From the NCBI GenBank assembly GCA_019057775.1, contig JAHLWT010000048.1, positions 1-14,886 on the forward strand: a stretch of DNA of 14,886 nt, read 5' to 3'. Below the pieces are notes generated by a model. That model ran no database searches, was not told the DNA's origin, and was given only the letters and a program-made list of their open reading frames with translations. A program made the position numbers and the translations under genes. How positions within the stretch are numbered: the stretch's first letter is position 1; each line of letters opens with the position of its first letter. The DNA is from Promethearchaeota archaeon (lineage in GTDB: Archaea > Asgardarchaeota > Lokiarchaeia > Sigynarchaeales > SOKP01). Of this stretch, positions 1 through 5,912 are shown one piece after another.

Positions 1-928
1 CCATATTAAAAACCATAGCATCGAATTTTTTCAGTTCTTCTAAGTGAGCAGCAACGTAACGGTAAGATCCTCGTAATCCGCTCTCTTCACTACCAAAACT
101 AATTAATCTAATTTCAGTGTTTTCTGGGATTATATCCCTATGGTTCTTAATATATCTGCCAAGTCCTACTATGACTGAACAACTACTCAGATTATCTACT
201 GCTCCTGGAACAACGTTTCCTTTCTCTCCTAATGGTACAAAAAAGAAAAGGCTTATAAAACAAGGGCCACCAATAATAAGGAGCCAAACTACTGCTAGAA
301 AAAATACATGTCTAATTCCAGAAAATCCTATTATTGTAAATACTAAGGTCATTGTCGAAAGTATTAACCAGATTATCATAATTATTATGGCTCCAAATGC
401 AAGAGGAATAAAACCCCATTTTAGCCATTTGAGCAAATTAAATTGTAAGGCTGAATCAATGTGGCTTGAAAAAAGAATGATGTTTTTTATTTCTCCTTTA
501 GGTTTAAATTTACCAACTACATTTTGAGATGATCTTCTCCTGAAAAAGATGTCTATAAACTCTTTATAGTTAAAAAATTCCTCCCACATAATTAAAATTG
601 GCAATAATACCAGAATAAAAGAAATAATGGGAATCATTATTAACCAAGTAATCTCTGAGGTTAATTGCATGAGTAAATAAAGTATCATTGAAAATGGGAC
701 CATAATTACGATTAGTTTTATCCATCCAAGAAAAGCTTTTGGATGGCATTCAAATGCTTCTAGAAACACATCATCACAGGTTTTCTCAAGTTCTTTTTTT
801 ATTAGATCTGCTCCTTCAGCTTCTTGTGAACTACAAGGCATTCTAGGTCCAATCTCATCAACAATTTTCTGGACTAAACTGTACATGTAATCCGAATCTT
901 CTTTTGAGATTTCAATATTCATTTGCAT
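1..928 (-). CDS. Membrane-embedded M28-family zinc aminopeptidase-like protein (C-terminus cut by window edge)
   Basis: An open frame runs without a stop from ATG at 928 to the left edge, giving about 309 residues. A second in-frame ATG at 922 is an alternative start. M28 metallopeptidases use two zinc ions to remove N-terminal residues from peptides. The M28 pattern is visible: H156-x-D158 (SSHIDS), D245 (PGAVDNLSS) and E281-E282 (GSEESG). The frame is cut just after FNM, where the next metal-ligand Asp is expected, so that ligand and the final His lie outside. Hydrophobic segments at about 69-92 and 93-115 precede the HxD motif, and two more (about 175-200 and 213-235) lie between H156 and D245. 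This is therefore an integral membrane form, not a secreted soluble one. The gene is divergent from the TauE-like gene across a 142-nt AT-rich gap. The family call is firm; the substrate is unknown. Confidence 0.87.
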   Translation of the reverse strand, partial: MQMNIEISKEDSDYMYSLVQKIVDEIGPRMPCSSQEAEGADLIKKELEKTCDDVFLEAFECHPKAFLGWIKLIVIMVPFSMILYLLMQLTSEITWLIMIPIISFILVLLPILIMWEEFFNYKEFIDIFFRRRSSQNVVGKFKPKGEIKNIILFSSHIDSALQFNLLKWLKWGFIPLAFGAIIIMIIWLILSTMTLVFTIIGFSGIRHVFFLAVVWLLIIGGPCFISLFFFVPLGEKGNVVPGAVDNLSSCSVIVGLGRYIKNHRDIIPENTEIRLISFGSEESGLRGSYRYVAAHLEELKKFDAMVFNM

Positions 929-1070
929 TACTATTTCGTTAGTTCTAGTTTATAAAAAGAAATTGCTGTAAGGAAATTTAAAGCTTTCACTTTATGTCTT
1001 AATGATAATTTTAAATGGATCATCAACGAATAATGAATAATAATTAAAGAATTAAATATATGAATTTATA

Positions 1071-1994
1071 ATGGCATTGGAGATTTATCACATCATAATT
1101 TTAATCGTTATAGGTGTACTTGTAGGAATCAGCATAAGTTTTATTGGTCAAACAGGTCAAGGAATTGTTCTTCCCATTATCCTATTATTGACCGGCGATG
1201 TTTTTCTAGCAATTGCAATAAACTTGTTAAATGATGTGATTACATCAGCTGCGGTTTCAATAGGGTATCTTAGGAAAAAGAAATTCGCAATTAGAATAGA
1301 TATCTTGATAGTAATCATGGTAGCCATGATGATCTCATTTTTAGGTGTCTGGGTTTTAATGACCACGGCATTAGGCTCAATTTTTGGATGGTTTATTCCT
1401 GCCTTTATCGTAGTTTTGGGACTCCTATTTCTTAAAAGGGGTTTTCCTACTCATGAATCCGTAAAAAAAATGATTCAGAATTTAGCACGGAAAACCATAA
1501 AGACAGAAAAAGATGAAGAAGGAATAACTGAATTGAATAAAAAAATTGAAGAACAGTTAATTACTGAGACAAAGTCTATTGAAGGATTCATATCACGCGG
1601 ATCACGAATGTTTTATATTTTGGCTATAGGGTTTGGAATCTTAATTGGATTAAACTCAGGGTTATTTGGGGCAAGTTCAGGCCTCATTTTTGTACTAGTA
1701 CTAGTGATACTTTATGGTTACCCTCTTAAAAAAGGGGTCGGTACCGCTCTAATCTTGAGCATTACAATAGGTTCTTGTACTTTCTTATTTTATCAAATTT
1801 TAGGTCTTACAATTAAAGGGCAGTTGTTCATTAATTTCGAACTCTCACTATATCTTGCTATAGGTTCGATTATTTCTGGAATTATTACATCGACTTATGT
1901 TCAAAAATTATCTGCAATAACTATGGGGCGGGCTGTTGGGCTTGTGATTTGTATATTAGGGAGTATTTCATTGATCTTTTTCTTTATGACTTAA
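1071..1994 (+). CDS. TauE/SafE-family (DUF81) anion exporter
   Basis: A 307-residue polytopic membrane protein with two homologous hydrophobic halves (about 1-122 and 178-307) joined by a charged, probably cytoplasmic loop (about 125-175). This is the TauE/SafE architecture. Each half opens with a glycine-rich membrane-entry motif, GQTGQG at 26-31 and GASSG at 200-204. The family-typical GVGTALILS stretch is at 222-230. Known members export sulfite, sulfoacetate or related organosulfur anions. Export of sulfite or sulfate is therefore a possible role, attractive because two sulfatases lie in the same window, but they are 6 kb or more away and not co-transcribed. A TATA-like stretch (TTAAATATAT, 1045-1054) sits about 20 nt before the ATG and there is no Shine-Dalgarno, so the transcript is probably leaderless. 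The family is clear; the substrate cannot be read from sequence. Confidence 0.85.
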   Translation: MALEIYHIIILIVIGVLVGISISFIGQTGQGIVLPIILLLTGDVFLAIAINLLNDVITSAAVSIGYLRKKKFAIRIDILIVIMVAMMISFLGVWVLMTTALGSIFGWFIPAFIVVLGLLFLKRGFPTHESVKKMIQNLARKTIKTEKDEEGITELNKKIEEQLITETKSIEGFISRGSRMFYILAIGFGILIGLNSGLFGASSGLIFVLVLVILYGYPLKKGVGTALILSITIGSCTFLFYQILGLTIKGQLFINFELSLYLAIGSIISGIITSTYVQKLSAITMGRAVGLVICILGSISLIFFFMT

Positions 1995-2040
1995 ACTCTA
2001 AAGAAAACGTGAAAAAAAATTGTATTTTTAGCTTTTTTCA
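1995..2040. terminator. Bidirectional poly-T/poly-A terminator between convergent genes
   Basis: The 33-nt gap between two convergent genes holds an A8 run (T8 on the minus strand) at about 2013-2020. On the plus strand, T5 and T6 tracts at about 2025-2038 extend into the end of the opposing gene. T-rich tracts are the usual archaeal termination signal. No GC-rich hairpin is present. Confidence 0.5.
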
Positions 2041-3143
2041 GCTCTAGCAAGTTCAGCTTTTTTGTCCATGATAGCCCTATAAGCATCCATTGTGTTTCTT
2101 GGGGGGATAATTTCCTCCTCCTTCTTGTAGAGTTTCATTGCTTCAGAAGTACAAGTTGGAACACAAACACCACATCCAATGCATTTTGTTTTACCAACTT
2201 GAGCAATGGCATCTTCTATATGAATAGCATCCATATTACATCGATCCTCACAAATTCCACATCCAATACATGAATCAGGATCAACTTCGGCATAAAAATT
2301 AGTAGCGAAGAATTGTGCCGGTTCAGGATACCGTTTTTGGTTTGTTAATACCCCACAACAACATCCACAACAAGTACACATAGCAAATGGTTTTCCAGAG
2401 TTGCTAGGTTGAAGGACTAATCCATCATCTTCTGCTTTTTCAATAATTTTAATTGCCTCCTCTTTTGTTATCTCCTTCCCAATCCCCTTTTCTATCACTG
2501 ATCTAGCTGCAGTGCGAAAAGAGAAGCAAGATTCAAGTAGTTTTGTTTTTTTACAAGGATCTCCTATTAGTTGATGTCCCTGTCTACATATACATTCCAT
2601 AACAGCAATTGGTTCCCCAATGTTGTTAATTATCTCTTTCAAATCATCATAAGTTGCAATTGATTGCTCCGTTTCTACGGTTTGTTCTAACGGGATTGTT
2701 CTTAACTGCGGAATACCTGCTACATTAAATTCTTTCCAAAATGCTTCTTTCATGTATTCCTCAGCATCATTATAAAACTCTTTAGTTAAACGATTTAATT
2801 GGTATTCAAAGAATCCAATGACAAATGGAGCCAAAAAATAATATTTTTCTTCAATATCTCCTTCTTTTCGCGTTCCACGATTGATTAGACCATTAAAATA
2901 CATCTCATCGAGTTTTTGTTCAAGTTCTTCAATAGAAGGAAAAGTTTTTTTTAACTTCTTGAAAATTCGTTTTAATGGTTCTGGTTGAAAATTTAACTTA
3001 AGTCCTATTTTTACTTGTTCGGGGGTAAAGAGATGCTTTAGAACTCGTAATTCTACGCCTGAATCTGTCGCAGGATAACCAATTGGTAACTTATCTAAAT
3101 GTAATGCTAATTCTTTATAAATATCTTGATCAACTTCTACCAT
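2028..3143 (-). CDS. Cysteine-rich 4Fe-4S dicluster ferredoxin-domain protein with N-terminal helical domain
   Basis: A 371-residue soluble protein. Two classic CxxCxxCxxxC ferredoxin motifs lie near the C-terminus: C292, C295, C298, C302 and C321, C324, C327, C331. They should bind two [4Fe-4S] clusters. Further Cys clusters precede them: C184-x-C186 with C197 and C206, then the very dense C256-x-C258-C259-x-C261-C262-C263. These probably form a third metal or cluster site. Residues 1-130 are helical and charged and resemble a winged-helix-like region, though that is weak. The protein is likely a cytoplasmic electron carrier or redox-linked regulator; I cannot name its partner. The start at ATG 3143 has no Shine-Dalgarno and an AT-rich box (TTTTATTTTC) about 22-31 nt upstream, so the transcript is probably leaderless. 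It ends convergently with the exporter gene and has its own divergent neighbour. Confidence 0.85.
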   Translation of the reverse strand: MVEVDQDIYKELALHLDKLPIGYPATDSGVELRVLKHLFTPEQVKIGLKLNFQPEPLKRIFKKLKKTFPSIEELEQKLDEMYFNGLINRGTRKEGDIEEKYYFLAPFVIGFFEYQLNRLTKEFYNDAEEYMKEAFWKEFNVAGIPQLRTIPLEQTVETEQSIATYDDLKEIINNIGEPIAVMECICRQGHQLIGDPCKKTKLLESCFSFRTAARSVIEKGIGKEITKEEAIKIIEKAEDDGLVLQPSNSGKPFAMCTCCGCCCGVLTNQKRYPEPAQFFATNFYAEVDPDSCIGCGICEDRCNMDAIHIEDAIAQVGKTKCIGCGVCVPTCTSEAMKLYKKEEEIIPPRNTMDAYRAIMDKKAELARAEKS

Positions 3144-3292
3144 GTTTGATAATAATACGTTATGAAAATAAAATTTTCCGATAGAAAAAGATAATTTTCT
3201 TCAGTAATTTTATATGTAGAAAGGAACAATTAAGTTCAATATCAAAATTTTTAGTTTTTCATAATAATATAAAATTTCTAAATCAGATTAAA

Positions 3293-3308
3293 AGAGGTAA
3301 GAAGGTTG
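3293..3308 (+). promoter_or_regulatory. Ribosome binding site deciding a TTG start
   Basis: AGAGGT at 3293-3298 lies 7 nt before TTG at 3306. The first in-frame ATG would be at codon 57, inside the conserved N-terminal membrane domain, so TTG is the best start. An AT-rich TATA-like region (AATATAAAATTT) lies around 3265-3276. Confidence 0.6.
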
Positions 3309-4391
3309 CCAGAGCTTGGTCATTTTATAATCGCTTTTAGTATAATTATCCCTATATTATATTTCTCGGGAGATAAATTTAATTATAAAGTTGCTGCGAT
3401 ATTTATCATTGGCAATTGGATTGGTCCTGACTCTTCACAAGCATTTGGTTTTTTACCCATTAATTTTCATTACATGATCCCATATCTTATATGGGCGGTA
3501 CCACTTGCACTATTCTTTTCTTATTTTTCAAGGTTCTCAGTCAAACGCAGTGATCGATTTTTCAAATTAGTAGATGACGGTAAGAGAGATGTTACATGGA
3601 GGAATGCTTATTTGCTATTAGTTTCAAGTGGATTGATCCATACGATATCTGATGCATTATTTAGAAATAATTTAAAAATTAAATTTCTTGAAAATATTTT
3701 CGAACCTACCCTTCCTGAAATTCATCGTTATGGCTTCATATTTGATTTGGACATTCCTATATTGCAAATGATTAGTTATGCCATTTTGATTACTGTCACT
3801 CTTTTAGCAGTATTTATAGTTGATAAGAGATTTAAGGATATTCTCGTTTTCTTCTTCACGTTAATCGGTGTTACGGTTTTAATTGTTTTCATTTTTGGAG
3901 AGAGGGTAGTCGGTGGAGAATATGATGTAGGTGTCGGTTTTCTATCATTGTTATTTATATTTATTCCCTTAATGTTACTCTTTTATGTAGCCAAGGATGT
4001 TAATGAACATCCTACACCTTCAATAGAAGAACCCCGTATAAATCCTGAACTAGGATTAAAAATTATTGCAGGTTCAACAGGAATCATCGCTCTGTTTTTC
4101 CTTTTAATAGGAATTTTAAGCATTACTTCACCAAGCATAGTTCAAGAATTAATAGAATTTAGTGAATCAAGTTACTTCATATTAGGGATTATATTTATAA
4201 TTCTTGGAGGAATCACGACATTTGGCATTATTGGTCTATTTCTCAAAATAAACACCTGCCGCTACGTTGTCATCTTTATGTGCATCTTTATGACTCTTTT
4301 TGTTTATCCATTATTCATTGTGTTATATCTATGCCAAGATAATGTAAAGATGCTTTTCAATAAAAAAAATGAAGCGAATTCAAAGTTTTGA
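3306..4391 (+). CDS. Polytopic membrane protein with DUF457/YdjM-like putative metal-dependent hydrolase domain
   Basis: A 361-residue protein with about eight to nine hydrophobic segments. The N-terminal part (residues 1-120) carries H6, D42 (WIGPDSS), H55 and H112-x3-D116 (GLIHTISDAL). This spacing recalls the DUF457/YdjM group of inner-membrane putative metal-dependent hydrolases, in which paired His and Asp residues bind metal. That assignment rests on pattern only. Beyond residue 145 the protein is a run of strongly hydrophobic helices (for example about 152-171, 176-197, 210-227, 250-270, 285-310, 317-340). The tail is short and basic. I do not recognise this second half. The start is TTG with a good ribosome binding site. 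The gene converges with the LRR gene, leaving 31 nt between stops, and shares no operon with it. The substrate and physiological role are unknown. Confidence 0.7.
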   Translation: MPELGHFIIAFSIIIPILYFSGDKFNYKVAAIFIIGNWIGPDSSQAFGFLPINFHYMIPYLIWAVPLALFFSYFSRFSVKRSDRFFKLVDDGKRDVTWRNAYLLLVSSGLIHTISDALFRNNLKIKFLENIFEPTLPEIHRYGFIFDLDIPILQMISYAILITVTLLAVFIVDKRFKDILVFFFTLIGVTVLIVFIFGERVVGGEYDVGVGFLSLLFIFIPLMLLFYVAKDVNEHPTPSIEEPRINPELGLKIIAGSTGIIALFFLLIGILSITSPSIVQELIEFSESSYFILGIIFIILGGITTFGIIGLFLKINTCRYVVIFMCIFMTLFVYPLFIVLYLCQDNVKMLFNKKNEANSKF

Positions 4392-4422
4392 TTTATTTTA
4401 ATTAATGAATCTTAAATATATC

Positions 4423-5745
4423 TTATTCTTCTTTCCTTTCTATTCTATCTAATACTTCTCGAATCTTTTTCAGTTCTTCCAATCTTAATATGTCTTCTTG
4501 AATTTCTCGAGGCTTTTTCAAATCCTGATCTTGAGCATTTCCTAATCGTATTTTATCCCTTATTGCAGTGCGAATAAACTCAGATTGTGTTTGATGAGAT
4601 ATACGAGCATATTTTTTAATATCTGCTAATTCAGCCACACTCACTAAAAATTTGACTTGTTTCTCTTTTAATGCTTTTTCTATTACTTTTAATTCTTCTA
4701 CTCGTTTGACTCTTTCAATTTCTCTTGCTTCTAGCTCTTCCTCTTTAAGTTTTTCTAGATAAGTACCTTTTTTAACTGATGGTATAGCCTGTTTAATTTC
4801 GCTCATTATACTACGTCTAAGAGAGATAGGGCGGTCAACTGAAGGTTTTTCAATCTTTTCCTTTAAATCACTCATTAGACTAACTCTAGGAGAGATATAT
4901 TCTTCAACTGATGGTGTTTCAACTTCAGTTACTGGTGCTTCAGAATCGTCCCAACGTAGCGTTTGGAGCGATTCAAGTTGAATGATTGACTTCGGGAGTT
5001 CTTTTATTTTGTTTCTCCACAAAAAGAGAGATTTTAAGGATTTTAAATTTTTAAATGACTCAGGAAGAGATGTGAGATCATTACCAAATAAACTAAGTAC
5101 TCTAAGAGACTTTAAATTTCCAATCGTCTCTGGAAGTATCTCTAATCGATTTTCACGCAACATTAAGGTTCCAAGTGAAGAAAGATTTCCTATTGATTCT
5201 GGGAGTGTCGTTAATTGATTACGTTCTAAACTTAGATATCTTAATGAGGAAAGGTTTCCAATCGACTCAGGGAGTATTGCTAGCTTTATTTCCCCCAAAT
5301 ATAGTTCCTTAAGTGATGCTAAATTTCCGATTGATTCAGGGATACTATTTAATGGATTCCCATCTAATCGAAGAGTCTCAAGAAATTTTAAATTCCATAT
5401 TGATTCTGGAAGTATATATAATTTATTTGACTGCAAATTAAGATATTTAAGTGATGTGAGGTTTCCTATCGTTTCTGGGATAGTTTTTAGCCTATTAAAA
5501 CGTAAAAAAAGTGATTTGAGGGATCTAAGGTTCCCAATCGACTCAGGAAGGGTTCTTAATTTTTTTATTCCCAGTCGCCGTAATAATATACCATCCAACA
5601 TTAGTTTAGTGACATGATCACCAACTATTTCCACCCCATAGGGTCTCTCTTGTATGTCTAACTGAGGAATAGGCTTCCCAATCAATTCTTCTAAATCTCG
5701 TAAAGCTTCGGCTTCCTCAATTTTTAAATTAATCTTATCAGTCAT
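4423..5745 (-). CDS. Leucine-rich-repeat protein with C-terminal ribbon-helix-helix DNA-binding domain
   Basis: This is a 440-residue soluble protein. A cap (about 1-65, including the ELIGKPIPQLD stretch) is of the kind found in Lokiarchaeia LRR proteins. It is followed by eight full 23-residue repeats with consensus LPESIGNLxSLKxLxLxxNxL (66-249) and a ninth partial one (250-265). The linker holds an imperfect repeat: a PSV(E/D) start with an S-(L/I)-MS-(D/E)-(L/I)-K core at about 278-300 and again at about 301-321, then PSVKK. A charged helix follows (about 328-362). Residues 363-399 then fit a CopG/Arc-type ribbon-helix-helix: strand KFLVSV, helix A AELADIKKYARIS, turn, helix B TQSEFIRTAIRDKI. 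A helical coil (410-440) ends the protein. RHH domains dimerise and bind operator DNA, while LRRs bind proteins, so a protein-sensing transcription factor is the natural inference. A strong AGGAGGGA ribosome site fixes the start. Confidence 0.88.
   Translation of the reverse strand: MTDKINLKIEEAEALRDLEELIGKPIPQLDIQERPYGVEIVGDHVTKLMLDGILLRRLGIKKLRTLPESIGNLRSLKSLFLRFNRLKTIPETIGNLTSLKYLNLQSNKLYILPESIWNLKFLETLRLDGNPLNSIPESIGNLASLKELYLGEIKLAILPESIGNLSSLRYLSLERNQLTTLPESIGNLSSLGTLMLRENRLEILPETIGNLKSLRVLSLFGNDLTSLPESFKNLKSLKSLFLWRNKIKELPKSIIQLESLQTLRWDDSEAPVTEVETPSVEEYISPRVSLMSDLKEKIEKPSVDRPISLRRSIMSEIKQAIPSVKKGTYLEKLKEEELEAREIERVKRVEELKVIEKALKEKQVKFLVSVAELADIKKYARISHQTQSEFIRTAIRDKIRLGNAQDQDLKKPREIQEDILRLEELKKIREVLDRIERKEE
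4951..5550 (-). repeat. In-frame 69-bp tandem repeats encoding the LRR array
   Basis: Eight complete 69-bp units and one partial unit code for the 23-residue leucine-rich repeats. Units have drifted at the DNA level but keep the codons for the (L/I)PE(S/T)IGNL core. Unit 4 has lost the usual Asn position (EIKL in place of xxNxL). In-frame units of this kind can expand or contract by recombination. Confidence 0.9.
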
Positions 5746-5750
5746 TTTTC

Positions 5751-5758
5751 TCCCTCCT
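5751..5758 (-). promoter_or_regulatory. Strong Shine-Dalgarno of the LRR-RHH gene
   Basis: AGGAGGGA on the minus strand lies 5 nt before the ATG at 5745. It is the strongest ribosome binding site in the window, where most ATG genes show none. Confidence 0.8.
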
Positions 5759-5789
5759 AATTTTATTTAATTAAGATAAAGAAATTATC

Positions 5790-5823
5790 ATATTTAAATA
5801 TATGTACCGAATACGTACATATA
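5790..5823 (-). promoter_or_regulatory. Promoter and candidate operator palindrome of the LRR-RHH gene
   Basis: A perfect 9-bp inverted repeat, TATATGTAC / GTACATATA with a 7-nt spacer (CGAATAC), spans 5799-5823. On the minus strand it runs directly into a TATA-like box (ATATATTTAAATATG, about 5789-5803), covering the position of the archaeal TFB-recognition element. Expected transcription start is near 5770, leaving a leader of about 25 nt that contains the ribosome site. A dimeric repressor here would block TBP/TFB, and the RHH domain of the gene itself is the obvious candidate. The palindrome is seen directly; the autoregulation is inference. Confidence 0.6.
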
Positions 5824-5871
5824 ACAAAAGAAGAGGAAAAAGTCTATACACTAAAAATAAAAATTTTGTTC

Positions 5872-5882
5872 TAAAAAAAATC
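5872..5882 (-). terminator. T-run terminator after the glycyl radical enzyme gene
   Basis: A T8 run on the minus strand lies about 30 nt beyond the enzyme's stop codon, in the 167-nt gap before the LRR gene. It is consistent with archaeal oligo-T termination. No stem-loop is associated with it. Confidence 0.4.
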
Positions 5883-5912
5883 GTGAAGAAATTTAATAAT
5901 AGTAAGTGATTC

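Noticed and set aside
117..527. Plus-strand 136-codon frame near the left edge
   Set aside because: It lies antisense within the M28 peptidase frame, which carries clear zinc motifs. Its own translation is low-complexity with no recognisable domain.
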